Counted from the first letter of the stretch, positions 1-8,346 are shown. The stretch: 64,000 nucleotides of DNA from Bacteroidota bacterium (GCA_947460345.1 CANHGM010000005.1:1-64000), one strand, 5' to 3'. Notes: a model not told the origin generated them from the letters alone. Made by a program: numbers and translations.

Positions 1-813
1 ATATATATACCCATCAATAAATACCGTGAACTACCTGATTCTATTATATATGAAGAATATATGGAAGATGGAGTTAAAGGAAACGAAGTCAGCATTGAAA
101 AATCAAAGTTATATATCAGTAAAAACAATCAATATATATCGCACTTTACGTACCCTCTAGGGACCGACAGATATGGTAGAGACCTTCTCAGCAGATTGAT
201 GGTAGGCACTGGCGTTTCGTTAGCAGTTGGATTTATAGCCGTTATTATTTCATTAATTTTAGGGTTACTATTAGGTCTCATTGCTGGCTATTATAAAGGA
301 TGGGTTGATACGGTTGTATCATGGTTGATTAATGTCATTTGGTCGTTGCCCACGTTGCTTATAGTTATTGCCATTACCCTTGCTTTAGGAAAAGGTTTCT
401 GGCAAATTTTTATAGCAGTTGGTTTTACTATGTGGGTTGAAGTGGCTAGGCTGGTGAGGGGCCAAGTATTATCTATCAGAGAAAAAGAATATATAACCGC
501 TGCCCGAACCTTAGGGGCAAGTAATGCTAGAATCATATTTAAACATATACTCCCTAACCTCACAGGACCATTGATTGTGATGTGTTCTGCAAATTTTGCA
601 TCAGCTATTTTGCTTGAAGCAGGTTTAAGTTTTTTAGGAATTGGTATACAACCTCCACAACCCAGTTGGGGTCAAATACTCAGAGACCACAGTGGTTATA
701 TAGTGCTAGACAAAGCATGGTTAGCCATAGCCCCAGGGCTTTGTATTATGATGCTGGTGGTTGCTTTTAATATGTTAGGAAATGCTTTGAGAGATAAGTT
801 GGATATAAGATAG
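1..813 (+). CDS. ABC transporter permease, DppC/OppC type (5' truncated)
   Basis: Inner-membrane permease of a peptide/nickel-type ABC importer. The frame is open to the first base of the window, so the start and the first membrane segment lie outside; 270 residues are visible. After a periplasmic stretch comes the family signature GTDRYGRDLLSR, then about five hydrophobic segments and a C-terminal LRDKLDIR tail. The EAA loop that docks on the ATPase is clear at visible residues 163-182 (EYITAARTLGASNARIIFKH). The substrate cannot be told from this subunit; OppC or DppC type is the family call. Partner genes must lie upstream, because the next gene is convergent and unrelated. Confidence 0.9.
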   Translation: MYIPINKYRELPDSIIYEEYMEDGVKGNEVSIEKSKLYISKNNQYISHFTYPLGTDRYGRDLLSRLMVGTGVSLAVGFIAVIISLILGLLLGLIAGYYKGWVDTVVSWLINVIWSLPTLLIVIAITLALGKGFWQIFIAVGFTMWVEVARLVRGQVLSIREKEYITAARTLGASNARIIFKHILPNLTGPLIVMCSANFASAILLEAGLSFLGIGIQPPQPSWGQILRDHSGYIVLDKAWLAIAPGLCIMMLVVAFNMLGNALRDKLDIR

Positions 814-886
814 TTATATATAAACAACAGAATATACTTATACATAATTCACCGCATTGAAAGAATGCATTCACAAAAATTAGCAG

Positions 887-1228
887 TTAATTAGAAATTA
901 CATCTTGTCCCCGTTCCACTTTGTCTTGCTTAGAGAGGGTCAAACGAATGACTGCGTTTTCATTGGCATATAAATCATGTGCAACACCTCCTTCTATTGA
1001 GACCATATCACCTGCACTCAATTGGTGATGGACTCCTTCTATGCCGAGCATTATACTTCCTTGCAGTAAATGTATGATAATAGGATATGGTGCTTTATGT
1101 TCTTTCATTGATAGCTCTTTGCTGTGTAATATGCGAATTTCCTTAGAGAACATAGTCTCTAAAAGCACTTTAGTTTTAACTTGTGCTGCATCAAATTCAA
1201 GGTCATGATTAAAAGATATGTTTTCCAT
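887..1228 (-). CDS. small cupin-domain protein
   Basis: A single-domain cupin of about 113 residues. I chose the ATG at 1228 (MENISFNHDLEF); a longer frame to 1276 adds a non-conserved basic stretch. Cupin motif 2 is recognisable as GDMVSIEGGVAHDLYAN, that is G-x5-x-x-G-x2-H-x3-N with the usual proline replaced by glutamate. Motif 1 is degenerate, with EHKAPYPIIIHLLQG lacking the HxH pair, so metal binding is doubtful. Such proteins are often sensors or small-molecule-binding proteins in Bacteroidota; the ligand is unknown. It is convergent with the permease and has no obvious partner gene. Confidence 0.7.
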   Translation of the reverse strand: MENISFNHDLEFDAAQVKTKVLLETMFSKEIRILHSKELSMKEHKAPYPIIIHLLQGSIMLGIEGVHHQLSAGDMVSIEGGVAHDLYANENAVIRLTLSKQDKVERGQDVISN

Positions 1229-1334
1229 TGTGTATTTTTTTTTACTTTTTAAACCTAAGTTAGTTTGAAAGTACATTTATTAATATATTTTTTGACCCAT
1301 CTAATGTATGGTAAATAATCAATTATTCATTCTA

Positions 1335-1438
1335 CTGTCTTAACTATGATTTATTGATTTATGTGATTTTCTGACTCGTTTGTCATTTATTTATTTTCAC
1401 CATAATCAAACGAATCACAAATATCATAGCTCAGACTT
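1335..1438. repeat. 104-bp direct repeat, copy A (downstream of the GxxExxY gene)
   Basis: Matches 1857-1960 at all but about eight of 104 positions, in the same orientation. It ends 3 bases before the stop codon of the GxxExxY gene. Its ends are themselves imperfectly inverted: TGTCTTAACTATGATTT on the left against ATATCATAGCTCAGAC on the right. Confidence 0.9.
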
Positions 1439-1441
1439 TTT

Positions 1442-1843
1442 TTATGATAAGGATGGTTGATATTTTTTATTTGTTAATCTCTTAAAATTTAGACTCGTTT
1501 CTCCAAAATTAATGAGCAAACCAATTTCCAAATTATAAGCTTCCAAATAATTAATGGCTTGTGCTAAATGAACATCTTCTAGCTTCGTGACAGCTTTCAA
1601 CTCTAGAGAAATAATACCCTCGATTAAAAAATCTACTCTCCTTGTTCCTATATGTTCTTCTCTGTAAAAAATAGGCATTTCAAACTCTCTGCTAAACTCA
1701 ATACCAGCCAAAACCATTTCTATAGCTAATGCTCTTTGATATATGACTTCCTGAAATCCATTCCCCAGTGTCTTATGAACTGCCATAGCACACCCAATAA
1801 TTTTTGAGGTAAGTTCTGAATATTTGTATTGTTCGTTTATCAT
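1442..1843 (-). CDS. GxxExxY family protein (PD-(D/E)XK nuclease-like)
   Basis: A full-length 133-residue member of the GxxExxY family. The name-giving motif is present as G29-F-Q-E32-V-I-Y35. A PD-(D/E)XK-type core follows: D71 in RRVDFLIEG, then E81 and K83 in SLELKAV. These are the acidic and lysine positions expected of that nuclease fold, but nuclease activity of this family is not established, so the biochemical role is open. The ATG at 1843 lies 14 bases from repeat copy B, so the leader and any promoter must lie largely inside the repeat. The gene has no functional link to the cupin or lpx genes around it and looks inserted. Confidence 0.85.
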   Translation of the reverse strand: MINEQYKYSELTSKIIGCAMAVHKTLGNGFQEVIYQRALAIEMVLAGIEFSREFEMPIFYREEHIGTRRVDFLIEGIISLELKAVTKLEDVHLAQAINYLEAYNLEIGLLINFGETSLNFKRLTNKKYQPSLS

Positions 1844-1856
1844 ATTAGCTATTCAA

Positions 1857-1960
1857 TTGTCTGAACTATGATTTATTGATTTATGTGATTTTCTGACTGG
1901 TCTGTCATTTATTTATTTTCACCATAATCAAACGAATCACAAATATCATAATTCAGACAA
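1857..1960. repeat. 104-bp direct repeat, copy B (upstream of the GxxExxY gene)
   Basis: Second copy of the repeat. Here the terminal inverted arms are clearest: TTGTCTGAACTATGAT at the left end and ATCATAATTCAGACAA at the right end are reverse complements with one mismatch. An inner GTGATT/AATCAC pair extends the symmetry. The copy ends at 1960, one base before the stop codon (1962-1964) of the coiled-coil gene. Confidence 0.9.
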
Positions 1961-1961
1961 C

Positions 1962-2576
1962 TTATATATATCTTCTTTTCACAAAACTTAAAAATTCTTC
2001 AAGCACTTCCGGTTGGTGGTCAGCAGACATTTTATTAGTAATCAAAAGATGAGCAGAATCAAAATCAGACAAACCGTTTAATTCATCTATTGTTGCATTA
2101 TATATATCTGCATCGTTGTTAAATATCTTTTTTATATATGCTAATTTTTGATTGATAGAAAATGCTTTTTTAAGGTCTGCAATTGGGCTATCAGCAAAAT
2201 GTTCCACAGGTGTTTTTTCTTTTTTCTCAGCTAACACTTCATTCAAATTGGCCTTGGCTTCTTTAGGTTTTACGGGTGAAGGCACCGGTATATTCACCTC
2301 CGGTTTTTCTTCTATATTAGCTGTTTTAGGTTGGTGATGCTCGGGTTGAATTGTAGCTTTTTCTTCTTCAATAACTTTAACTTCTATAACAGCTTCAGTG
2401 GCTTTTGGTTGATGATCAATTTCAATTATTTCTTCTATAACTTCATTATTTTTTGCACCTGCTAACTCTAGAGATATATACTCTATTTGTTTCAAACATA
2501 TATGTAACTCATTAGAGATGCTTAGCATTTTTGCTTTTAACAATTCAAGTTCTGAGGTCATTTTTTGTATATCCAT
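1962..2576 (-). CDS. hypothetical protein, N-terminal coiled coil and conserved C-terminal domain
   Basis: A 204-residue protein without signal peptide. Residues 1-40 are a predicted coiled coil (MTSELELLKAKMLSISNEL). Residues 45-125 are a low-complexity linker rich in E, K and P with repeated HQPK units. Residues 128-204 form a compact helical domain containing ADLKKAFSINQKLAYIKKIF and an FDSAHLL segment, a pattern I associate with unnamed Bacteroidota proteins. It starts 9 bases after lpxA ends and is probably the last gene of the lipid A operon. Its role is unknown. The stop codon lies immediately beside repeat copy B, so the last residues could have been changed by the insertion. Confidence 0.75.
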   Translation of the reverse strand: MDIQKMTSELELLKAKMLSISNELHICLKQIEYISLELAGAKNNEVIEEIIEIDHQPKATEAVIEVKVIEEEKATIQPEHHQPKTANIEEKPEVNIPVPSPVKPKEAKANLNEVLAEKKEKTPVEHFADSPIADLKKAFSINQKLAYIKKIFNNDADIYNATIDELNGLSDFDSAHLLITNKMSADHQPEVLEEFLSFVKRRYI

Positions 2577-2584
2577 TGATGCAA

Positions 2585-3367
2585 TTATTTTGACATATAA
2601 CCTTTCATGATGCCTCTATCTGATTCACCTATAAACGCTAAAATTTCATCACGTTCTTTGGTAGCAGACATTTCAGTTTCTATTTTCTTAATGGCTTGAG
2701 CGTTATTATATCCCCTTAAAAATAAAATTCTATATATTTCTTGAATCTCAGCAATTTTTTCTGGTGTAAATCCTCGGCGTCTAAGCCCTACTGAATTCAC
2801 TCCTTCATAACTCAATGGCTCACGTGCAGCTTTGGTATATGGAGGAACATCTTTTCTTACCAATGAGCCTCCAGAAATCATCACATGTGCTCCGATATTG
2901 ACAAACTGATGAACAGCACTAATACCGCCAATAATAGCAGATTCACCAATGGTTACATGCCCTGCCAATTGAACTGAATTAGCCAATATACTGTTATCTC
3001 CTATAATGCAATCATGAGCCACATGCACATATGCCATAAGCAAACACCCGCTACCCACAACAGTTTGCCACTTATCTTTGGTTCCCCTGTTTACAGTAAC
3101 ACATTCTCTAATGGTGGTATTGTCACCAATAACGGTAAGGGTATCTTCTCCTTCAAATTTTAAGTCTTGAGGAATAGCTGCTATCACAGCACCCGGAAAA
3201 ATTCTGCAATTTTTTCCTATTCTGGCTCCTTCCATAATGGTTACATTGGGGCCTATCCATGTGCCTTCACCTATTTCTACATTTTTATGAATCACTACAA
3301 AAGGGTCTATAACTACATTTTCAGCAATTTTAGCTCCCGGGTGAACGTATGATAATGGTTGAATCAT
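2585..3367 (-). CDS. lpxA: acyl-ACP--UDP-N-acetylglucosamine O-acyltransferase LpxA
   Basis: First enzyme of lipid A synthesis: moves a 3-hydroxyacyl chain from ACP to the 3-OH of UDP-GlcNAc in the cytoplasm. It has 260 residues, a normal length. A left-handed beta-helix of hexapeptide repeats (V-I-G-x-x-x type) spans about residues 5-185. The catalytic histidine is H118 in YVHVAHDC, equivalent to E. coli H125. The helical C-terminal domain follows. The ATG at 3367 gives the canonical MIQPLSYVHPGA start. It lies 23 bases downstream of lpxC-fabZ and after lpxD, so the three lipid A acylation/deacetylation steps are co-directional and probably co-transcribed. Confidence 0.97.
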   Translation of the reverse strand: MIQPLSYVHPGAKIAENVVIDPFVVIHKNVEIGEGTWIGPNVTIMEGARIGKNCRIFPGAVIAAIPQDLKFEGEDTLTVIGDNTTIRECVTVNRGTKDKWQTVVGSGCLLMAYVHVAHDCIIGDNSILANSVQLAGHVTIGESAIIGGISAVHQFVNIGAHVMISGGSLVRKDVPPYTKAAREPLSYEGVNSVGLRRRGFTPEKIAEIQEIYRILFLRGYNNAQAIKKIETEMSATKERDEILAFIGESDRGIMKGYMSK

Positions 3368-3390
3368 GATTTATATATATTGAAATAAGT

Positions 3391-4791
3391 TTATATATTT
3401 TTAGTTTTAGCTACTTGTGCCATCATCTCTGCTTCTGACACTATTTTATCGCCAACATATGCTGTTCCCTTCATCAAGCATATACCTCTTCTTACTGGTT
3501 GCGTCAATTCTAATTTCAATATCAACGTATCGCCCGGCACTACTTTGTCTTTAAACCTTGCTCCATCTATTTTTAAGAAATAAGTAGTATAATTTTCTGG
3601 GTCGGGCACTTGACTTAGCACCAATACACCACCTACTTGAGCCATAGCTTCTAGTTGTAGCACCCCAGGAAAAATAGGTTCGGTAGGAAAATGTCCTGCA
3701 AAGAAATACTCATCGTGTGTGATATTTTTGATACCTACCACATGGTTTGGTCCTATATCTATAATTTTATCAACCATTAAAAATGGATGTTTGTGAGGCA
3801 GCATTTTCATTACAGCTACCGTATCATATATAGGTTTTACATTAGGATCGTAAACCGGCACACCATTGTTCTTTTTAGATTTCTTAATCAGTGCTTTTAT
3901 TTTTTTAGCAAAAGCAACATTGGCTGCATGACCCGGTCTGGCTGCCATAACTTGTGCTTTGATAGGCATACCAATCAGGGCTAAATCACCTACCAAATCT
4001 AATAATTTATGTCTGGCTGGTTCGTTTTGAAAACGGAGTTCTACATTATTTAAAATCCCTTCTTGTCTTACTTCTACTTTGGGTTTGTTAAACAATTTGG
4101 CCAATTTCTCCAGTTCACTTTCTTCTACCACTCTGTCTACAATCACTATAGCATTGTTTAAATCACCGCCTTTGATTAAGTCGTTTTGCAAAAGCATTTC
4201 AAGCTCGTGCAAGAAACAAAAAGTACGGCAAGGAGCAATCTCTTTTTTAAAGTCTTTAAGTCTGGTAAGTGTAGCGTGCTGACTTCCCAATACCGGTGAA
4301 TTATAATCGACCATCACGGTCATTCTATAATCGTCAAGAGGCATAGCAATCATTTCAACACCTCTTTCCACATCGGCATACATAATATTTTGAGTAATGG
4401 TAAAATACTCTCTATCGGCTTGTTGTTCTTCAATACCTGCGGCTATCAATGCTTCTACAAAAGGCAATGCACTTCCATCCATGATAGGAGTTTCAGCGGC
4501 ATCCATTTGTATCAATACGTTGTCTATTTCTAATCCAACCAATGCTGACAATACATGCTCCACAGTGTGAACTTTTGCACCGTTTTTTTCTAAGGTTGTA
4601 CCTCTGCTCAAATCAGTCACATTGTCTACATCTGCCTCTATAATAGGCTGCCCCGGCAAATCAACTCTTTGAAATTTATACCAATGTCCTTCGGCAGCAG
4701 GCAATATAGTCATGTTTACTTGCACACCAGTGTGTAACCCCACACCACTTATGGTGATAGGTTTTTTAATCGTAGTTTGTTTTAAGTTCAT
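3391..4791 (-). CDS. lpxC-fabZ: bifunctional UDP-3-O-acyl-N-acetylglucosamine deacetylase / 3-hydroxyacyl-ACP dehydratase
   Basis: A 466-residue fusion typical of Bacteroidota. Residues 1-305 are LpxC, the zinc deacetylase that commits to lipid A synthesis: H79 (HTVEHVLSAL), H261 and D265 (HKLLDLVGD) are the expected zinc ligands and H288 (RPGHAAN) the general acid. Residues 320-466 are FabZ, the hot-dog dehydratase of fatty acid elongation: LPHKHPFLMVD, active-site H367 in AGHFPTEPIFPGV, and E381. Fusing the two couples competing uses of 3-hydroxyacyl-ACP, which is an inference from the architecture. The gene sits between lpxD (21 bases upstream) and lpxA. A TA-rich leader (CTATATATAA) lies just upstream of the ATG. 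Confidence 0.97.
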   Translation of the reverse strand: MNLKQTTIKKPITISGVGLHTGVQVNMTILPAAEGHWYKFQRVDLPGQPIIEADVDNVTDLSRGTTLEKNGAKVHTVEHVLSALVGLEIDNVLIQMDAAETPIMDGSALPFVEALIAAGIEEQQADREYFTITQNIMYADVERGVEMIAMPLDDYRMTVMVDYNSPVLGSQHATLTRLKDFKKEIAPCRTFCFLHELEMLLQNDLIKGGDLNNAIVIVDRVVEESELEKLAKLFNKPKVEVRQEGILNNVELRFQNEPARHKLLDLVGDLALIGMPIKAQVMAARPGHAANVAFAKKIKALIKKSKKNNGVPVYDPNVKPIYDTVAVMKMLPHKHPFLMVDKIIDIGPNHVVGIKNITHDEYFFAGHFPTEPIFPGVLQLEAMAQVGGVLVLSQVPDPENYTTYFLKIDGARFKDKVVPGDTLILKLELTQPVRRGICLMKGTAYVGDKIVSEAEMMAQVAKTKNI

Positions 4792-4812
4792 TCTATATAT
4801 AATCGAATAAGT

Positions 4813-5850
4813 TTATTTATTAATTAATTCTTTTACTAGTCGCTCTAGTTCATTCACTCTGCTTTGCAAATCGGGCAAGTTTCTATATACTGCTTGCATT
4901 TTAAAACTTTGCTTTATCTCGTATATAGGGCTGCCAATCCAAGCTCTGTTGCTTTCTTTTATTTCGTTCATGATACCGCTTTGTGCTCCAATTTTTGAGC
5001 CTTCAGCCACTTTTATATGACCCACAAAACCTACTTGTCCGCCAATCATACAATTGCTACCAATAGTGGTGCTTCCTGAAACTCCCGTTTGTGCTGCTAT
5101 AACCGTATTTTCTCCTATCTCAGCATTATGGGCTACTTGTATTAAGTTGTCTAGTTTTACCCCTTTTCTGATGATGGTGCTACCTATGGTGGCTCTGTCT
5201 ATAGTGGTGTTAGCTCCTATCTCTACATGGCTCTCAATGACTACATTTCCGGTTTGAGGAATTTTTTTATACGTGCCATCAGCTTGAGGTGCGTGCCCAA
5301 AGCCATCTGCTCCTACGACAGTACCGGCATGAACAATACAGTTATCGCCAATTTTACATCCATAATATATATTTACACCAGGGTATATAATGCAATTCTC
5401 ACCAATCACTACGCCTTCTCCAATATATACATTGGGGAATATTTTGGAATTATTTCCTATTTCAACTCCAGCTGATATATAGGCAAATGCTCCAATATAT
5501 ATATCAGTACCTAACACAGCAGAATCAGCTATATATGAAGGCTGTTCTATGCCTTTTTTATTGGTGCTTTGCTCGGCATATTTTTCTAATAAAAAAGTAA
5601 ATGCAGCATAAGGGTCAGCCACTTTGATAAGGGTTGCTGTAACTTCTTGTTTAGGTGCAAAATCTTTGCTCACAAGCACAATTGCTGACAAACATGTATA
5701 TATATATTCTTCGTACTTAGGATTGGCTAAAAAACTTAATGTATTGGGTTGACTTTGGTCTATTTTACTGATACTGTCAATACTTACTTCTTCGTTACCT
5801 ACTATATCTCCTTGTAGTAAATATGCCAATTCTTTTGCTGTAACTTTCAT
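4813..5850 (-). CDS. lpxD: UDP-3-O-acylglucosamine N-acyltransferase LpxD
   Basis: Third step of lipid A synthesis: N-acylates UDP-3-O-acyl-glucosamine from 3-hydroxyacyl-ACP. It has 345 residues. An N-terminal uridine-binding domain (1-100) is followed by a long left-handed beta-helix of hexapeptide repeats (about 105-310) and a C-terminal helix ([15 protein letters not shown]). The catalytic histidine is H241 in [11 protein letters not shown], matching E. coli H239. The ATG at 5850 is preceded on its own strand by a run of alternating TA. It starts 9 bases after the Fe-S protein gene ends, so it may be transcribed from the same promoter. Confidence 0.96.
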   Translation of the reverse strand: MKVTAKELAYLLQGDIVGNEEVSIDSISKIDQSQPNTLSFLANPKYEEYIYTCLSAIVLVSKDFAPKQEVTATLIKVADPYAAFTFLLEKYAEQSTNKKGIEQPSYIADSAVLGTDIYIGAFAYISAGVEIGNNSKIFPNVYIGEGVVIGENCIIYPGVNIYYGCKIGDNCIVHAGTVVGADGFGHAPQADGTYKKIPQTGNVVIESHVEIGANTTIDRATIGSTIIRKGVKLDNLIQVAHNAEIGENTVIAAQTGVSGSTTIGSNCMIGGQVGFVGHIKVAEGSKIGAQSGIMNEIKESNRAWIGSPIYEIKQSFKMQAVYRNLPDLQSRVNELERLVKELINK

Positions 5851-5859
5851 ATATATATA

Positions 5860-7161
5860 TTATTCTTGTGACCAGTCAAATCTAGCACTTTGAGCCATTT
5901 GCCATGGTGCACCATTGTTTTCAATATTAGTAAACATACTATTTAACTCTTGCGGTGCCGATGATTGTTCCATCACTTTAAACCTTCTCATTTCCACTAT
6001 AATCTCCATAGGGTTTATATTCACTGGGCATATTTGCACACAAGCCTGACAAGTAGTACAAGCCCAAAGTTCTTGTTCAGATATATAGTCGTGTAAATTT
6101 TTATTGTCGTCTACAAAAGTTTTATTTTTATCTATATTGGCACCCACTTCTTCTAATCGGTCTCTGGTGTCCATCATTATTTTACGCGGGCTTAACAGTT
6201 TGCCTGTGGTATTGGCTGGACACACTGAGGTACAACGACCACACTCTGTACAAGTATATGCATCCATCAAGTTTTTCCAAGTAAGGTCTGTCACATCTTT
6301 AACACCAAAACTGGTAGGAGCTTGATAACCCTCAGGAGGTTGTGCTGAAGGGTCCATCATCAGTTTAACTTCAGTTGTTACGCTCTCCATATTGTTAAGT
6401 TTACCTTTAGCATTTAAGTTGCTGTAGTAGGTATTAGGAAAAGCCATGATAATATGAAAATGTTTGCTATAAGGCAAATAGTTCATGAATAACAAAATGC
6501 CAATGATATGGCCCCACCAAGCTATGCGTTCTATCATCTCTAAACTATCAACAGACATATGCGAAAACATAGGCACTATAAATGACGAAATAGGAAATGT
6601 TCCGGCTTGTATATAATGCTCGGCTTGCAAGTTTTGAAGGTTTTTATCTACTGCATTCAACAACAGCAAACAGCTCATCAATACAATCTCTACAAACAAT
6701 ATGGTAGTGGCGTCTTTAACAGGGAAAGCTCTCATCTCAAAACCGCTAAATCTTTTTACTTTAACTATATATCTTCTAAATAAAAACACCACACAAGCCA
6801 CTATCACTAAAAAGGCCAATATTTCGAAAAAAGCCATAGCCCCATCGTATATAATACCTAATGGCGAAGCAAATATTCTATGGGTACCAAAAACACCATC
6901 TATCAGTATCTCTAGCACTTCCATGTTGATTAAAATAAAACCTACATATACAAAAATATGCATCACGGCAGCTAAAGGTCTGGTAAACATTTTACCTTGC
7001 CCTATGGCTACCATGGCCATGGTTTTCCAACGTTCAGAGGAGTTATCGCTTAGGTCTATATCTCGACCAAGCAATATATTGCGACGAATGCTTACCATTT
7101 TCTTATAAAATATATAAGAGGCAGCAGTTAGTATAATGATGAATGCTATTTGTGAAATCAT
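5860..7161 (-). CDS. membrane (Fe-S)-binding oxidoreductase, NarI/HdrC-like
   Basis: A 433-residue integral membrane electron-transfer protein. The N-terminal half (about 1-240) has five or so hydrophobic segments resembling the haem b-binding NarI/HdrE-type domain. The C-terminal half carries two [4Fe-4S] motifs, CTECGRCTSVCPA and CTTCQACVQICPV, in the GlpC/HdrC arrangement. It probably passes electrons between the quinone pool and a soluble partner such as an HdrB-type CCG protein, but no partner is adjacent. The ATG at 7161 is preferred to the TTG at 7179, because a TATCTTTG -7 box overlaps 7177-7184. It is probably the first gene of the lpx operon. Confidence 0.85.
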   Translation of the reverse strand: MISQIAFIIILTAASYIFYKKMVSIRRNILLGRDIDLSDNSSERWKTMAMVAIGQGKMFTRPLAAVMHIFVYVGFILINMEVLEILIDGVFGTHRIFASPLGIIYDGAMAFFEILAFLVIVACVVFLFRRYIVKVKRFSGFEMRAFPVKDATTILFVEIVLMSCLLLLNAVDKNLQNLQAEHYIQAGTFPISSFIVPMFSHMSVDSLEMIERIAWWGHIIGILLFMNYLPYSKHFHIIMAFPNTYYSNLNAKGKLNNMESVTTEVKLMMDPSAQPPEGYQAPTSFGVKDVTDLTWKNLMDAYTCTECGRCTSVCPANTTGKLLSPRKIMMDTRDRLEEVGANIDKNKTFVDDNKNLHDYISEQELWACTTCQACVQICPVNINPMEIIVEMRRFKVMEQSSAPQELNSMFTNIENNGAPWQMAQSARFDWSQE

Positions 7162-7176
7162 GTGGCTAAAATCGGT

Positions 7177-7184
7177 CAAAGATA
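7177..7184 (-). promoter_or_regulatory. possible -7 box (TATCTTTG) for the Fe-S/lpx operon
   Basis: An exact Bacteroidota-type -7 element TATCTTTG lies on the minus strand 15 bases before the ATG at 7161. No convincing -33 TTTG lies 19-21 bases further upstream, so this is only a partial match. Confidence 0.35.
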
Positions 7185-7328
7185 CATACGAAACCTGTAA
7201 TGTAAAAAATTGTAAGGTATAGTGTACCTATAACCAATCTGACTCATGTTTTAATTGCTCAGAAGCTGTGGACAAAGCTTGTGATAAATTAGGAGTGAAC
7301 TTGGTGTCTTGTTATTCACTCAAATTTA

Positions 7329-8288
7329 CTACCTTCTCACCACAAACTTTTGGGTATAAAGTTCTGTTGAAGTTTTGATACTGATGTAGTAAATACCATT
7401 GGCAAATGTAGAAGTATTTAGTTTTAAGTTTTCGGCATTAGTTACAGCTTGGGTATATATACTTTTTCCTTCGGCATTGGTTATAATGAGTTGTTTCTTT
7501 TCATCTGCTAAAAATTCTGATTTAAAGTGTATATACAATAATTGGTCTGTGGGGTTGGGGTATACCTCAAACATAGCTTGCTGATTTGGTTTAACTGTAC
7601 CAATGCCTATATGGGTAGTGTCTTTTTTAACAGGGTCATTCCCAAAAGTATCTGGTAAGGTATGGCTATACGCTATGGTATCTAAAAACTTAAGTGCATC
7701 AATGGCCACAGAATTACCTGGATAATATTTAGAATCTGGTATGGCTGTCCATATTCTGATGGTGCAATTTTCAGGTGTATCAGCACTGTTATATACCAAT
7801 GGAAATGCAAAGTAATAAGGTTTTGAACTAGATGAAGTATCGCGATGGAATTGATAGTCACCATTTTTTCGGGTAAAGCATATGGTATCTTGGCCACTGT
7901 TGCGTGTAAGTATAATGTCTATACAAAAATTATTGGTGGCTACTTCTCCTCGTTTAAATATATAAGAAGCCATGCAAGCAAATGACACAGGTCTTTTGGT
8001 ATATGGGAAAGTTTGGTATAAATAATTGCCATAACCAGAATCAGTAAAGCTTTGAACTTTGGCTGTGTATAAACCTTGATAAGGTTTTTGGTTAAAGAAC
8101 GACTTCTCAATCACTCGAAAAAAATTCATTTGTGGTCCTAATTGCCATATATAGTTTCGCACTGTGTAGGTTCTTTTTACAGTGTCACATGTAAATTCAG
8201 TTTGTTCAAAATCAGCATCAGGTATACTGTCTTGTGCTTGCAGGCTGTTATAGGTAAGCAATACTAATATATATATAAGTTTTTTCAT
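7329..8288 (-). CDS. secreted protein with T9SS type A sorting domain
   Basis: A 319-residue exported protein. The ATG at 8288 opens a normal signal peptide (MKKLIYILVLLTYNSLQAQ); an upstream extension to 8363 is not protein-like. The mature part is beta-rich with no catalytic motif I recognise and may be a carbohydrate-binding-like jelly roll. The last 80 residues are a type A C-terminal domain: VYPNPTDQLLYIHF, TNAEGKSIYTQ, FANGIYYISI and a terminal KFVVRR. This marks it for export by the type IX system and attachment at the cell surface. It has its own promoter-like element at 8315-8346 and no operon partner. Confidence 0.85.
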   Translation of the reverse strand: MKKLIYILVLLTYNSLQAQDSIPDADFEQTEFTCDTVKRTYTVRNYIWQLGPQMNFFRVIEKSFFNQKPYQGLYTAKVQSFTDSGYGNYLYQTFPYTKRPVSFACMASYIFKRGEVATNNFCIDIILTRNSGQDTICFTRKNGDYQFHRDTSSSSKPYYFAFPLVYNSADTPENCTIRIWTAIPDSKYYPGNSVAIDALKFLDTIAYSHTLPDTFGNDPVKKDTTHIGIGTVKPNQQAMFEVYPNPTDQLLYIHFKSEFLADEKKQLIITNAEGKSIYTQAVTNAENLKLNTSTFANGIYYISIKTSTELYTQKFVVRR

Positions 8289-8314
8289 GGAATGGGGCTC
8301 AATTAAAATAATTC

Positions 8315-8346
8315 CAAATATAAACCATAACCTTCTATATATCAAA
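8315..8346 (-). promoter_or_regulatory. promoter-like element, TTTG-N20-TATATTTG
   Basis: On the minus strand TTTG (8346-8343) is separated by 20 bases from TATATTTG (8322-8315). This fits the Bacteroidota primary-sigma consensus TTTG-N19-21-TAnnTTTG. The element lies 26 bases upstream of the ATG at 8288 of the T9SS cargo gene. Confidence 0.55.

Larger units (their letters stand above)
1335..1960. mobile_element. candidate mobile cassette: direct repeat - GxxExxY gene - direct repeat
   Basis: The 626-bp unit consists of repeat copy A, one gene on the minus strand, and repeat copy B. The period between repeat copies is 522 bp. There is no transposase. I infer a small mobile or recombination-prone cassette because a lone gene is framed on both sides by almost identical, palindrome-like repeats, and because copy B ends one base from the stop codon of the neighbouring gene. 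It could instead be a local duplication of an intergenic palindrome. Confidence 0.45.

Noticed and set aside
854-868. Possible terminator hairpin GCATT-GAAAG-AATGC
   Set aside because: Only five base pairs and no T-run on either side, so not listed as a terminator.
1335-1960. CRISPR array or insertion sequence
   Set aside because: Only two repeats, each 104 bp, separated by a gene; no spacers, cas genes or transposase.
6701-7108. 135-codon plus-strand frame
   Set aside because: Antisense to the membrane half of the Fe-S protein; hydrophobicity is a mirror effect.
7180-7328. Gap between the Fe-S gene and the T9SS gene as a site for a small RNA
   Set aside because: Only a weak AAGCT/AGCTT stem and no promoter-terminator pair; no conserved RNA recognised.
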